Below are positions 8,121-16,924 of a DNA stretch of 59,764 bases, piece by piece. The stretch lies in NCBI GenBank assembly GCA_041685625.1, contig JAWLFJ010000009.1, positions 1 to 59,764 of the forward strand. Direction: 5' to 3'. The position numbers and the translations under genes were made by a program. The DNA is from Albimonas sp041685625 (GTDB lineage Bacteria; Pseudomonadota; Alphaproteobacteria; Rhodobacterales; Rhodobacteraceae). Every line of letters begins with the position of its first letter. The first letter of the stretch is position 1. The notes under the pieces were generated by a model. That model was given only the letters and a program-made list of their open reading frames with translations, ran no database searches and had not been told where the DNA came from.

Positions 8121-9119
8121 TCAGAGCATCGCCGGAACCACCAGATCCGGCGGCCGGTGCCCGTCGGCGAAGGTCTTGACGTTGATGATGACCTTCTCGC
8201 CCATCTCGAGACGCCCCTCCTCGGTCGCCGAGCCCATATGCGGCAGCAGCAGCACGTTGTCCTTGCCGCGGAGGCGCGGATTCACCGCCGGCTCGCGCTC
8301 GAACACGTCCAGCCCGGCGCCGGCGAGCCTGCCGGCCTCGAGCTGGCGCGCCAGCGCGTTCTCGTCGATCACCTCGCCGCGCGAGGTGTTCACGATGTAG
8401 GCCGTCGGCTTCATCAGCTGCAGCCGCCGGGCCGAGAGCAGGTGGAAGGTCGCCGGCGTGTGCGGGCAGTTGACCGAGAGGATGTCGACCCGCGCCAGCA
8501 TCTGGTCGAGGCTCTCCCAGTAGCTCGCCTCCAGCCCCGCCTCGATCTCCGCATGCAGGCGCCGGCGGTTGTGATAGTGGATCGAGAGCCCGAAGGCCCG
8601 CGCCCTCCGCGCCACCGCCTGCCCGATCCGCCCCATGCCGAGGATGCCGAGCCGCTTGCCGGTGATCCGCCGCCCGGCCATGGCCGAGGGCGCCCAGCCG
8701 GCCCAGGCGTCCTCCGCCATCAGCCGCGCGCCCTCCATCAGCCGCCGCGGCACGGCGAGGATCAGCGCCATGGTCATGTCCGCGGTGTCCTCGGTCAGGA
8801 CGCCGGGCGTGTTGGAGACGAGGATGCCGCGCCGGCGCGCCGTCTCCACGTCGATGTGGTCGACGCCGGCGCCGTAGTTGGCGATCAGCTTCAGGTCCGG
8901 GCCGGCCCGGCCCAGCAGCCCGGCGTCGATGCGGTCTCCCAGAGTCGGCACCAGCACGTCCGCCCGCCCCATCGCCTCGGCCAGCGCCTCGCGCTCCATC
9001 GGCCGGTCGTCGACGTTCAGCTCCACCTCGAACAGCTCGCGCAGGCGGGTCTCCACCGCTTCGGGGAGCTTTCGGGTGACGACGACGCGCGGTCGGGCGC
9101 GGGACGGGTCGGCCGGCAT
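8121..9119 (-). CDS. D-isomer-specific 2-hydroxyacid dehydrogenase (glyoxylate/hydroxypyruvate reductase type)
   Basis: A 332-residue NAD(P)H-dependent reductase. The Rossmann motif GILGMGRIGQAVARRARAFG is followed by HNRRR, where a basic residue at the cofactor-selecting position suggests NADPH. The catalytic triad is the Arg in NTSRGEVID, the Glu in DVFEREP and the His in LLLPHMGSA. Substrate-domain motifs NYGAGVDHID and SNTPGVLTEDTADM are those of glyoxylate/hydroxypyruvate reductases (D-glycerate dehydrogenase). It is divergent from the SH3-domain gene. Confidence 0.88.
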   Translation of the reverse strand: MPADPSRARPRVVVTRKLPEAVETRLRELFEVELNVDDRPMEREALAEAMGRADVLVPTLGDRIDAGLLGRAGPDLKLIANYGAGVDHIDVETARRRGILVSNTPGVLTEDTADMTMALILAVPRRLMEGARLMAEDAWAGWAPSAMAGRRITGKRLGILGMGRIGQAVARRARAFGLSIHYHNRRRLHAEIEAGLEASYWESLDQMLARVDILSVNCPHTPATFHLLSARRLQLMKPTAYIVNTSRGEVIDENALARQLEAGRLAGAGLDVFEREPAVNPRLRGKDNVLLLPHMGSATEEGRLEMGEKVIINVKTFADGHRPPDLVVPAML

Positions 9120-9241
9120 CGGGGTCTCCCTTCTCCTCCGGAGCGATCGGCGATAGGGTTAGCCGAAGGTTCGCGCAGGGTCCATCAGCCTCCGAAGAAG
9201 AGGCGCCCGCCCCGCGCGTCGGGCAGGCCGCGGGGGACGAC

Positions 9242-9757
9242 ATGCGGGCGAGGATCGGAGCTCCGGCGGCGCTTCTGGCGCTGCTGCTGGCGCTGGGCGC
9301 GGGCGCGGCCGAGGCGGCCGCCGAGCCGCGCAAGGGGCCGGAGACGGGCCTGCCCCTGCCCCGCTACGTCAGCCTGAAGGCGGCGACGGCCAACGTCCGC
9401 CGCGGGCCCGGCCTGACCCACCGCGTCGACTGGGTGTTCGTCCGTCGCGGCATGCCCCTGCAGATCATCGCCGAATACGGCCATTGGCGGCGGGTCCGGG
9501 ACATGGACGCGGCCACGGGGTGGGTCCACTACGCCCTGCTCCGCGGGGAGCGCACCGCCGTCGTGGTCGCGGAGACGCTGACGCTCCGCAAGGCCCCGGA
9601 CGAGGCCGCCGCGGCCACGGCCCGCGCCGAACGCGGCGTGGTGCTGGATCTGGAGGCCTGCATCGCGGCCTGGTGCGAGGTGTCCCGCGGCTCCGTCGAA
9701 GGCTGGGCGCCGAAGCGCGCCCTCTGGGGCGCCGACCCGGAGGAGACCTTCGACTGA
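9242..9757 (+). CDS. Secreted bacterial SH3-domain protein
   Basis: A 171-residue exported protein. A signal peptide is clear: MRARIG followed by PAALLALLLALGAGAAEA and an Ala-rich cleavage region. The mature part has two SH3b-like repeats, the first with ANVRRGPGLTHRVDWVFVRRG and the second with ETLTLRKAPDEAAAATARAE, each ending in a W-containing strand (GWVHY, GWAPKRALWG). Such domains bind peptidoglycan or target proteins to the wall. It would act in the periplasm. It is convergent with irr with a 10-bp gap. Confidence 0.8.
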   Translation: MRARIGAPAALLALLLALGAGAAEAAAEPRKGPETGLPLPRYVSLKAATANVRRGPGLTHRVDWVFVRRGMPLQIIAEYGHWRRVRDMDAATGWVHYALLRGERTAVVVAETLTLRKAPDEAAAATARAERGVVLDLEACIAAWCEVSRGSVEGWAPKRALWGADPEETFD

Positions 9758-9767
9758 GGCCGGCCGC

Positions 9768-10229
9768 TCAGGCCTCCGGAGTTCCCGTCCGAGCCGGACG
9801 CAGCCGGATCACCACGTCGACGCGGGCGATCTCCATGCCCTCGGGCGGCTCCGGCAGCCCCTCGATGCCGAGGGGGCTGGTCGTCGCGTCGGACAGGCGC
9901 CCGTCGGGCTCCCAGTAGTAATGGGCGTGGTCCTGCACGCGCGTGTCGTAATAGCTTCGTGCGCCGTCCACCGTGATCTCGGCCAGCAGCCCCGCCTCGG
10001 TGAAGCTCTTGAGCGTGTTGTAGACGGTCGCGAGGCTCACCCGCTCCCCGGTCTCGCGCGCCGCCTCGAACAGGCTCTCGGCGGTGACGTGGCGGTCGCG
10101 CCCGTCGCCGACCAGCAGCAGCGCCAGCGCCCGGCGCTGCCGCGTCGGGCGAAGCCCCGCCCCCGCCAGCCACCCCCGCGCCCGCGCGTCGGCGGCTTCG
10201 TCCCTGTGCATCGCAAGCTGTTCCATCAC
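9768..10229 (-). CDS. irr: Irr, Fur-family iron response regulator
   Basis: A 153-residue Fur superfamily protein with the winged helix GLRPTRQRRALALLL and VSLATVYNTLKSFTEAGLL, followed by a histidine-bearing stretch DHAHYYWE that corresponds to the haem/metal region of Irr. The CxxC zinc motifs of ordinary Fur are absent. In alphaproteobacteria Irr represses or activates haem and iron genes and is degraded or inactivated with haem. Divergent placement next to fabA is the usual arrangement in Rhodobacterales and supports the name. Two other in-frame ATG codons lie within the first seven residues, so the exact start is uncertain. Confidence 0.88.
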   Translation of the reverse strand: MMEQLAMHRDEAADARARGWLAGAGLRPTRQRRALALLLVGDGRDRHVTAESLFEAARETGERVSLATVYNTLKSFTEAGLLAEITVDGARSYYDTRVQDHAHYYWEPDGRLSDATTSPLGIEGLPEPPEGMEIARVDVVIRLRPARTGTPEA

Positions 10230-10382
10230 GTCGTGGATAAAATGCGAAAGCCCCCGCTTTCAAGGGAATTCGCGCCGATCCCCACGCGGCGCGGCCCGCC
10301 GACCGCTTGCCTCACGCCGAAACCGGGTGCTAGGGAACGATCGGTCAAAGGCCAGGCGATGAAGCCGGGTGCGGGGAGTTCC

Positions 10383-10892
10383 ATGGGCGACAAGCCGAAC
10401 AGCTACGACTACGAGAGCCTGATGCGCTGCGCGCGGGGCGAGCTGTTCGGCCCGGGCAACGCGCAGCTGCCGGCGCCGCCGATGCTGATGGTCGACCGCG
10501 TCACCGACATCCGCGAGGGCGGCGGCGCCCACGACAAGGGCGGGCTCGACGCCGAGTTCGCGGTGCGCCCGGACGCCTGGTTCTTCCAATGCCACTTCCT
10601 CGGGGACCCGGTGATGCCCGGCTGCCTCGGGCTCGACGCGCTCTGGCAGCTCACCGGCTTCTTCCTCGGCTGGCTGGGCATGCCCGGAAAGGGCCGCGCC
10701 CTCGGCGTGGGCGAGGTGAAGTTCTCCGGCATGGTCACGCCCGAGGTGAAGCTGATCCGCTACCGCGTCGACATGAAGCGGATCATCGACCGCAAGCTGA
10801 AGCTCGGCATCGCAGACGGGGTGATGTTCGCCGACGGCGAACCCATCTATCAGACATCGGACATGCGCGTGGGCCTGTTCCAGGAGGCCTGA
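10383..10892 (+). CDS. fabA: 3-hydroxydecanoyl-ACP dehydratase/isomerase
   Basis: A 169-residue hot-dog enzyme that dehydrates 3-hydroxydecanoyl-ACP and isomerises trans-2 to cis-3-decenoyl-ACP, the entry to unsaturated fatty acids. The catalytic His is in FFQCHFLGDPVMPG and the Asp in CLGLDALWQL. CARGELFGPGNAQLPAPPML is the strongly conserved N-terminal stretch. An ATG lies eight codons upstream (10359), but the one at 10383 follows GGGGAG and gives the usual length. It is the first gene of fabA-fabB-fabI. Confidence 0.96.
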   Translation: MGDKPNSYDYESLMRCARGELFGPGNAQLPAPPMLMVDRVTDIREGGGAHDKGGLDAEFAVRPDAWFFQCHFLGDPVMPGCLGLDALWQLTGFFLGWLGMPGKGRALGVGEVKFSGMVTPEVKLIRYRVDMKRIIDRKLKLGIADGVMFADGEPIYQTSDMRVGLFQEA

Positions 10893-10937
10893 GAGGGGTC
10901 GCCGAAACGCCGCGCGGAGATTGCACGGAGGGCCGTC

Positions 10938-12161
10938 ATGCGGCGCGTGGTGATCACCGGGATCGGGATCGTCTCCTCGATCGGAAACGATGCGCAGGAG
11001 GTTCTCGCGAGCCTTCGCGAAGGGAAGTCGGGCATCGTCCCGGCGCCCGACTATGCCGAGCACGGCTTTCGCTGCCGGGTCCACGGCAAGCCCGACATCG
11101 ACCTCGACGCCGCGGTCGACAAGCGCGCCCGCCGCTTCATGGGCGACGGCGCGGCGTTCAACTACGTCGCCATGCAGCAGGCGATCCGGGACTCGGGGCT
11201 CGAGGAGGGCGAGATCTCCCACCCGAGGACCGGCCTGATCATGGGCTCCGGCGGTCCCTCCACCAAGAACCTGTTCGAGGCGCACCGCATCGTGCTGGAG
11301 AAGGGCTCCCCGAAGCGCATGGGCCCCTTCATGGTCACCCGCGGCATGAGTTCGACGAACTCCGCCACGCTGGCGACGCCGTTCCACATCAAGGGCGTGA
11401 ACTACTCGATCACCTCGGCCTGCTCCACCTCGGCCCACTGCATCGGCAACGGGGTCGAGCAGATCCAGTGGGGCAAGCAGGACGTCGTCTTCGCCGGCGG
11501 CGGCGAGGAGCTGGACTGGACGCTCTCCTGCCTCTTCGACGCGATGGGCGCGATGAGCTCCAAGTACAACGACACGCCGGAGACGGCCTCGCGCCCCTTC
11601 GACGCCACCCGCGACGGCTTCGTGATCGCCGGCGGCGCCGGCGTCGTCGTGCTGGAGGAGCTGGAGCGCGCCAAGGCCCGCGGCGCGAAGATCTACGCCG
11701 AGGTGACGGGCTACGGCGCCACCTCCGACGGCTACGACATGGTCGCCCCCTCGGGCGAGGGCGCCGAGCGCTGCATGCAGCTCGCGATCGAGACCCTCGG
11801 CGACCGCAAGGTCGACTACATCAACGCCCACGGCACCTCGACCCCCGCCGGAGACGTCACCGAGGTCGAGGCGGTGCGCAAGGTGTTCGGCGACGACCGC
11901 CCGCCGATCTCCTCCACCAAGTCGCTGACCGGCCACTCCCTCGGCGCGACGGGGGTTCAGGAGGCGATCTACTGCATCCTGATGCTGCAGAACGACTTCA
12001 TCGCCGCTTCGGCCAACATCTCCGAACTCGACCCGGCGCTCGAGCCGGCCGAAATCGCGACGGAACGCGTGGACGGCGCCGGCCTCGACACGGTGATCTC
12101 GAACTCCTTCGGGTTCGGGGGGACGAACGCGACGCTGGCGCTCAGCCGGTATCACGGCTGA
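10938..12161 (+). CDS. fabB: 3-oxoacyl-ACP synthase I
   Basis: A 407-residue condensing enzyme that elongates the cis-3-decenoyl-ACP produced by FabA. The thiolase-fold catalytic triad is visible: Cys in TSACSTSAHCIGNG, His in NAHGTSTPAGD and His in SLTGHSLGATG. It ends with the usual SNSFGFGGTNATL. The start is preceded by GGAGGGCC. It sits 45 bp after fabA and 10 bp before fabI. Confidence 0.97.
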   Translation: MRRVVITGIGIVSSIGNDAQEVLASLREGKSGIVPAPDYAEHGFRCRVHGKPDIDLDAAVDKRARRFMGDGAAFNYVAMQQAIRDSGLEEGEISHPRTGLIMGSGGPSTKNLFEAHRIVLEKGSPKRMGPFMVTRGMSSTNSATLATPFHIKGVNYSITSACSTSAHCIGNGVEQIQWGKQDVVFAGGGEELDWTLSCLFDAMGAMSSKYNDTPETASRPFDATRDGFVIAGGAGVVVLEELERAKARGAKIYAEVTGYGATSDGYDMVAPSGEGAERCMQLAIETLGDRKVDYINAHGTSTPAGDVTEVEAVRKVFGDDRPPISSTKSLTGHSLGATGVQEAIYCILMLQNDFIAASANISELDPALEPAEIATERVDGAGLDTVISNSFGFGGTNATLALSRYHG

Positions 12162-12171
12162 GGATGACCGC

Positions 12172-12984
12172 ATGACCGAACCCAGGGGCCTGATGGCCGG
12201 CAAGCGCGGCCTGGTGATGGGAGTCGCCAACGATCACTCCATCGCCTGGGGCTGCGCCAAGGTCCTGCACGCGCAGGGCGCCGAGCTCGCCTTCACCTAT
12301 CAGGGCGACAATTTCGGGCGCCGCGTGAAGCCCCTCGCGGACAGCGTCGGCGCCAAGCACCTGATGCCGGCGGACGTGCAGGACGACGCCAGCCTCGACC
12401 ACGTCTTCGCCACGCTGGCCGAGGACTGGGGCAAGCTCGACTTCCTGATCCACGCCATCGCCTTCTCCGACAAGTCGCAGCTTCAGGGACGTTTCGCCGA
12501 CACCACGCGGGACAACTTCTCGCGCAGCCTCGAGATCAGCTGCTACAGCCTCGTCAACGTCTCCCGCCGCGCGCTGGACCTGATGCCGGACGGCGGCTCC
12601 ATCGTCACCATGAGCTATCTCGGCGCCCAGCGCGTTATGCCCAACTACAACGTCATGGGCGTCGCCAAGGCGGCGCTCGAGGCCGCGGTGCGCTACCTCG
12701 CCAACGATCTCGGACCCGAAGGCGTGCGCGTCAACGCCCTCTCGCCCGGCCCGATGCGCACCCTCGCCGGCTCCGCCGTCGGCGGCGCCCGGCGCGTCTA
12801 CAAGGCCGTGGAGGAGAACGCGCCGATGCGCGCCAACGCGACGCTCGACCACATCGGCGGCGCCGCGCTTTATCTCTGCTCGGACTACGGCGCCTCGACC
12901 ACGGGCGAGGTGATCTTCGTCGACGGCGGCTACCACGCCATCGGCATGCCGCACCTGCAGAACCTGCCGCCGGCCAACGGCTGA
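12172..12984 (+). CDS. fabI: Enoyl-ACP reductase (NADH)
   Basis: A 270-residue SDR-type reductase for the last step of each fatty acid elongation cycle. GVANDHSIAWGCAK is the FabI cofactor-binding start. The catalytic Tyr and Lys are in YLGAQRVMPNYNVMGVAKAA with the FabI spacing Y-x6-K. LSPGPMRTLA follows. The close linkage with fabAB suggests co-regulated membrane lipid synthesis. It ends 4 bp before the convergent DMT transporter gene, so there is no room for a terminator between them. Confidence 0.96.
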   Translation: MTEPRGLMAGKRGLVMGVANDHSIAWGCAKVLHAQGAELAFTYQGDNFGRRVKPLADSVGAKHLMPADVQDDASLDHVFATLAEDWGKLDFLIHAIAFSDKSQLQGRFADTTRDNFSRSLEISCYSLVNVSRRALDLMPDGGSIVTMSYLGAQRVMPNYNVMGVAKAALEAAVRYLANDLGPEGVRVNALSPGPMRTLAGSAVGGARRVYKAVEENAPMRANATLDHIGGAALYLCSDYGASTTGEVIFVDGGYHAIGMPHLQNLPPANG

Positions 12985-12988
12985 CCGC

Positions 12989-13897
12989 TCAGGCGCGCGC
13001 CGCGCGGCTGCGCACGAAGTCCCGATACGCCGAGAAGAGCCCGGCGCCGAACACGATTCCCGCGCCCAGCAGCACCGGCCATTCCAGCGCCTCGCCGAAC
13101 ACCACGATGCCGGTGATCGCGCCGAACACGATCTGCAGATAGGTCACCGGCTGGATCACCACCGCGTCCGCCACTTCGAAGGCGCGGATCAGGAAGTAGT
13201 GCCCGGCCGCGCCGGTCACGCAGGCGAAGCCCATCCAGGCCCAGTCCCAGCCCTCGAACCCGATCCAGAAGAAGGGCCCGATCAGCGTCAGCACGGCGAC
13301 CCCGCCGATGCCGGTGTAGAAGAACGACGTCTCCGCCCGGTCCTTGCGCGAGGCGAGGCGCGTCATCACGCTGTAGACCGCGATGCCGATCATCGCGACC
13401 AGGCTCATCCAGATGTCGGAGGTCAGCATCCCCGGCCCCGGCCTGAGGATCACCATCACCCCGCAGAAGCCCACCGCGATCGCCGTCCAGCGCCGCCAGC
13501 CGACGCTCTCGCCCAGCACCGGGACCGAAAGCGCCGCCACCACCAGCGGCGCGGCCGCGAACAGCGCCATCGTCGGCACCAGCCCCACCACCGCGAAGGC
13601 GGTGATGGCGATCACCACCTGAAGCCCCAGCAGCGCGCCCCGCGCGATCTGCAGAACCGGCTGCGACGTGCGCGCGACCGCCCGGAGGCCTCCCGGCCGC
13701 CGCGTCGCCCAGACCAGCACGAAGAGCGCGAAGGCCCAGTAGCGGACCATCACCACGAACACCGGCGGATAATTCGCCGCCAGGTGCTTGGAGACGCCGT
13801 CCTGCGCGGCGAAGATCAGGATCGCGGCGAGCGCGAGCAGCAGCCCTGCGCGGGCGTTCTGGGGGAGCATGACAAGGGCCGGAGAGCGTTGCGACAC
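12989..13897 (-). CDS. DMT-superfamily (EamA) transporter
   Basis: A 302-residue protein with about ten membrane segments and two EamA halves. Landmarks are LAAILIFAAQDGVSKHLAA at the start, ALFAAAPLVVAALSVPVLGE closing the first half, and VADAVVIQPVTYLQIVFGAI with GIVVFGEALEW in the second. It is related to the gene at 619-1497 but clearly diverged. It is an inner-membrane exporter of unknown substrate. It lies 28 bp downstream of the methyltransferase gene on the same strand. Confidence 0.85.
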   Translation of the reverse strand: MSQRSPALVMLPQNARAGLLLALAAILIFAAQDGVSKHLAANYPPVFVVMVRYWAFALFVLVWATRRPGGLRAVARTSQPVLQIARGALLGLQVVIAITAFAVVGLVPTMALFAAAPLVVAALSVPVLGESVGWRRWTAIAVGFCGVMVILRPGPGMLTSDIWMSLVAMIGIAVYSVMTRLASRKDRAETSFFYTGIGGVAVLTLIGPFFWIGFEGWDWAWMGFACVTGAAGHYFLIRAFEVADAVVIQPVTYLQIVFGAITGIVVFGEALEWPVLLGAGIVFGAGLFSAYRDFVRSRAARA

Positions 13898-13925
13898 GCC
13901 TCCCGACCACGCCCCGGCCGCGACG

Positions 13926-14750
13926 TCAAGCCGTGGCCCCCGCGCCGGGCGCGCGGGCCGAGAACACGCGCGCCGGCAGATCGAAGACGCAGGTTCCGTC
14001 GTCCCGGCGAAACGGCGTCAGGATCGCCTCGGACTCGGCCGAGAGCCGCGCGAACTGATCGCGGTCGAGCAGGCCCCCCAGCAGCCACGCGAAGGCCGGC
14101 TCCGCCGAGACGAGGTCCCCCGTCGTGGCGAACTGCACCTCCCCCGGCCAGAGCCGCGTCTCGCCCGCGAGGCCGCCCGCCTCGGCGTCCTCCATCAGCG
14201 CCTCGGGCCGGAGGAGGGCGAAGGGCCGGGCGAAGCCGTCGCGCATCTCGTCGCCGAAGAGCGAGCCCAGAAGGTCGGCGAAGGCCATGTAGCCCGGCGC
14301 CTCCTCGAGCGTGGCGGGGACCGCGACGCGGATCTCCCCGCCCGGCCGCGTCACCCGCGCCATCTCGCGGAAGGCGGCGGGCCGATCCTCGACGAACATC
14401 ATCGCGAACTGGCACAGCGCCGCGTCGACCGCGTCGTCGGGCAGCGGCAGCGCTTCGGCCCGCCCCTCCAGCCACTCCACCGCGGACGGGTTCAGGCGCG
14501 CGACGGCCAGCATCTCGGGGCTCGGATCGACGCCCCAGACCTTGCCGTCCGGTCCCACGGTCGACGCCGCCGCGAGCGCCAGCGCTCCGGTCCCGCAGCC
14601 TATGTCGACCGCCCGATGGCCGGGGGCGAGACGCGCGTCCGCCACCAGCCGCGGACCCCACGGGCCGTAGAGCGCGGGAACGAAGCGCGAGTCGTATTTT
14701 CGGCGACGGGGGGGCCCGGAGGCGGAGCGATTGGACGCCGAGTTCTTCAT
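13926..14750 (-). CDS. Class I SAM-dependent methyltransferase
   Basis: A 274-residue methyltransferase of the UbiE/COQ5-like type. Motif I is AVDIGCGTGALALAAA, the acidic strand 2 end is WGVDPSPEML, motif II is DDAVDAALCQFAMMF, and ARVTRPGGEIRVAVP is motif III. The substrate is unknown. The start is unusual: the ATG is preceded by eight bases and then 13 G in a row on the coding strand, which would also be its Shine-Dalgarno region. A run of seven C lies at codons 15-17. Both homopolymers are prone to slippage. Confidence 0.85.
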   Translation of the reverse strand: MKNSASNRSASGPPRRRKYDSRFVPALYGPWGPRLVADARLAPGHRAVDIGCGTGALALAAASTVGPDGKVWGVDPSPEMLAVARLNPSAVEWLEGRAEALPLPDDAVDAALCQFAMMFVEDRPAAFREMARVTRPGGEIRVAVPATLEEAPGYMAFADLLGSLFGDEMRDGFARPFALLRPEALMEDAEAGGLAGETRLWPGEVQFATTGDLVSAEPAFAWLLGGLLDRDQFARLSAESEAILTPFRRDDGTCVFDLPARVFSARAPGAGATA

Positions 14751-14758
14751 CGATGCGA

Positions 14759-14771
14759 CCCCCCCCCCCCC
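14759..14771. repeat. 13-nt C/G homopolymer upstream of a methyltransferase
   Basis: Thirteen C on the plus strand (13 G on the transcribed strand), ending 8 bases before the methyltransferase ATG and starting 10 bases after the SDR stop. It is the longest mononucleotide run noticed in the window. Confidence 0.9.
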
Positions 14772-14781
14772 GATGACCGCC

Positions 14782-15531
14782 TCAGCTCGCCGAGACGAAG
14801 AGCCGGTTGTGCGTGGGCGAGATCAGCACCTCGTTGATGCACACATGCGCCGGGCTCTCCGCCACGAAACGGATCAGCCGGCCCATGTCCTCGGGCTGCA
14901 GCATCTTCGCCCGCACCTCCTGCGGCGGCGGCACCGGACGCTTCTCCATGATCGGGGTGTTGACCTCGCCCGGCATGATCACGCAGGAGCGGACGCCGTT
15001 CTTCGCCTCCTCCTGGTTGATCGAATGCGACAGCGCCACCACCGCGTGCTTCGAGGCGTTGTAGGCCGGGCCGGTGAGCTTGGAGGCGTGCCGCCCGGCC
15101 CAGCTCGAGACCATCATCACGAGGCCCCCGCCCTTGGCGCGCATCTGCGGCAGCACCGCCATCACGCCGTACATCACGCCGTTGACGTTGACGTCCATCA
15201 CCTGCGCGAAATCCGCGTTGGTGAGGCTCTCCGTGTCGCGGTTCGGGATGTTCATGCCGGCGTTGGCCAGCAGGATGTCGACCCCGCCCAGCCGATCGCC
15301 GAGCTCGGCGGCGGCCGCCTCCACCGCCTCGCGGTCCGTCACGTCGAGCGTCAGCACCTCGGCCTTGCCGCCCGCGCCCTCGATGTCGGCTTTGACGCGC
15401 TCCAGCTCCTCGGCCCTCCGGCCGGTGAGCACGACATGCGCGCCCGCCTCCGCCATCGACCTGGCCCCGGCCTCGCCGATGCCGCCGCCGCCGCCCGTGA
15501 CCCAGGCGATCTTTCCGTCCAGCGCACCCAT
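14782..15531 (-). CDS. Short-chain dehydrogenase/reductase
   Basis: A 249-residue classical SDR oxidoreductase. The N-terminal TGGGGGIGEAGARSMAEAGA binds NAD(P). LDVTD and LANAGMN are the usual cofactor-side motifs. The active site is Ser in MMVSSWAG and Tyr/Lys in YNASKHAVV. The frame is open upstream to 15633, but the ATG at 15531 after GGGAGGG gives a normal N-terminus (MGALDGKIAWVTGG). It lies 73 bp downstream of a LysR regulator on the same strand. The substrate is unknown. Confidence 0.88.
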   Translation of the reverse strand: MGALDGKIAWVTGGGGGIGEAGARSMAEAGAHVVLTGRRAEELERVKADIEGAGGKAEVLTLDVTDREAVEAAAAELGDRLGGVDILLANAGMNIPNRDTESLTNADFAQVMDVNVNGVMYGVMAVLPQMRAKGGGLVMMVSSWAGRHASKLTGPAYNASKHAVVALSHSINQEEAKNGVRSCVIMPGEVNTPIMEKRPVPPPQEVRAKMLQPEDMGRLIRFVAESPAHVCINEVLISPTHNRLFVSAS

Positions 15532-15604
15532 GCGTCCCTCCCTTGCCTTACGACCGGGGCACGATGACGCGCCCGACGCCGCGAGGGAAGAGCCGCCACG
15601 GCGT

Positions 15605-16492
15605 TCAGGCCACGCTCCGCCCCGGCCAGGCATGCGCCGCCGCCGCCCGCATCAGCGCCTGCATCGCCGGCGTGTGCGGGCGCCCGGGCGGCGAGGCGAG
15701 CGCGATCCGCCGCGTCACCGCCGGGTCGATCAGCGGCCGCTGCATCAGTCCGGGCTGCGTCACCGCGAATTCCGGCATGAAGGCGAAGCCGATCCCGGCG
15801 GCGACCATCGCCTGCACCCAGTCCTCCCGCTCCGAGCGGAAGCGGGCGTAAAGTTCCACCTCCCGCTCGCCGCAGAGCGCCGTCACCGCCTCGCGCATCT
15901 CGCAGGCCAGCCGGTCGACGTAAGGCTCGCCCGACAGTTCCGAGAGCCGCACCGCGTCGCGCGCCCCCAGCGGATGGTTCGCCGGCAGGAGCACGACGTA
16001 GCGTTCCTCGTAGAGCGGCGCGAGGCGCATCCCCTCGAAGCCCTCCACCGGATTGGCGATCACGAGGTCGAGCTCCCCCGCCTCCAGCCGCCGGCGGAGC
16101 TCCTGCGCCGGCGCCTCCGTCACGGTCAGTTCGACGCCGTCGTGCCGCCGTTCGAAGGCGGCGAGGAATTCCGAGAGCCGCGCCGGGCCGATCGTGCTCA
16201 TCACGCCGAGGCGGATGGGCGCCTGGCGCAGCAGGCGCCAGCTCTCGGCGAAGCTGCGCGCCGCGTCCGCCTGCGTCGCGATCTCCTCCAGTCGCGGCAG
16301 GATCGATCGGCCGAACTCGCTCAGCATCACCGAGCGTCCCTCGCGCAGGAAGATCGGCGCGCCGAGCTGGTCCTCGAGCGCCCGGATCGCCCGCGTCAGC
16401 GCCGGCTGGCTCACGTTGCAGGCCGTCGCGGCCCGGGTGAAGTTGAGCGCCCGCGCGGCCGCGAGGGCGTATCGGATCTGATGAAGCTCCAT
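15605..16492 (-). CDS. LysR-family transcriptional regulator
   Basis: A 295-residue LTTR. The N-terminal winged HTH (MELHQIRYALAAARALNFTR, then AATACNVSQPALTRAIRALE) is typical. A periplasmic-binding-like effector domain follows (IRLGVMSTIGPARLSEFLAAF onward, with LLPANHPLGARDAV). It is transcribed away from the DUF4242 gene, and the shared intergenic region carries a TGC-N7-GCA palindrome. It likely controls that gene, itself, and possibly the SDR downstream. The effector is unknown. Confidence 0.9.
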   Translation of the reverse strand: MELHQIRYALAAARALNFTRAATACNVSQPALTRAIRALEDQLGAPIFLREGRSVMLSEFGRSILPRLEEIATQADAARSFAESWRLLRQAPIRLGVMSTIGPARLSEFLAAFERRHDGVELTVTEAPAQELRRRLEAGELDLVIANPVEGFEGMRLAPLYEERYVVLLPANHPLGARDAVRLSELSGEPYVDRLACEMREAVTALCGEREVELYARFRSEREDWVQAMVAAGIGFAFMPEFAVTQPGLMQRPLIDPAVTRRIALASPPGRPHTPAMQALMRAAAAHAWPGRSVA

Positions 16493-16536
16493 CGGTCCCT
16501 TTCCGTCGCCGCCTCGGCGCCAGTCTACGGCGCCTT

Positions 16537-16557
16537 TCGATGCACGGAACGCATCGA
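16537..16557. promoter_or_regulatory. Candidate LysR-type operator
   Basis: Inverted repeat TCGATGC, 7-bp spacer, GCATCGA in the 144-bp region between the divergent LysR and DUF4242 genes. The core T-N11-A with TGC/GCA arms is the LTTR consensus form. It lies 45 bp from the LysR start and 80 bp from the DUF4242 start, fitting control of both. Confidence 0.65.
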
Positions 16558-16636
16558 TTCATGCCGCATCGGCAGTGGAGCGCGCCGCGACGCGGCGCCT
16601 TCATCGAAGCGTCGAAACCGTACTCAGGAGGATGCG

Positions 16637-16900
16637 ATGACGATGTGGATGGTGGAGCGCGAGTTGCCGGGCATCGACCAGGCGGGCCTCGCCGCCGCCC
16701 AGGCGGCCGCGATCTCGGAGGCCGAGGCGATGCGGGGGCGCGGCGTCGAGGTGCGCTATCTCAAGTCGATCTGGGCGCCGGAGCGCGAGCGCTGCATGTG
16801 CCTGTTCGAGGCCGGCTCCGTCGACGACGTGAAGGCCCTGAACGACGCCGCGGGCCTGCCCTATGCCGGCGTGACGGCGGCGGCCGAACTCGCCCCCTGA
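16637..16900 (+). CDS. DUF4242-like small protein
   Basis: An 87-residue protein: MTMWMVERELPGIDQAGLAA, then RYLKSIWAPERERCMCLFEA and VKALNDAAGLPYAGVTAAAE. This resembles the DUF4242 / nickel-responsive-type dimeric alpha-beta barrel family, whose members are small, single-domain and mostly without an assigned function. The start is well supported by AGGAGG at 16626-16631 with 5-bp spacing. It is divergent from the LysR gene, which probably regulates it, and ends before a strong hairpin shared with pnp. Confidence 0.7.
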   Translation: MTMWMVERELPGIDQAGLAAAQAAAISEAEAMRGRGVEVRYLKSIWAPERERCMCLFEAGSVDDVKALNDAAGLPYAGVTAAAELAP

Positions 16901-16924
16901 GGGCCGGCGCCCCGGAACGCGAAA

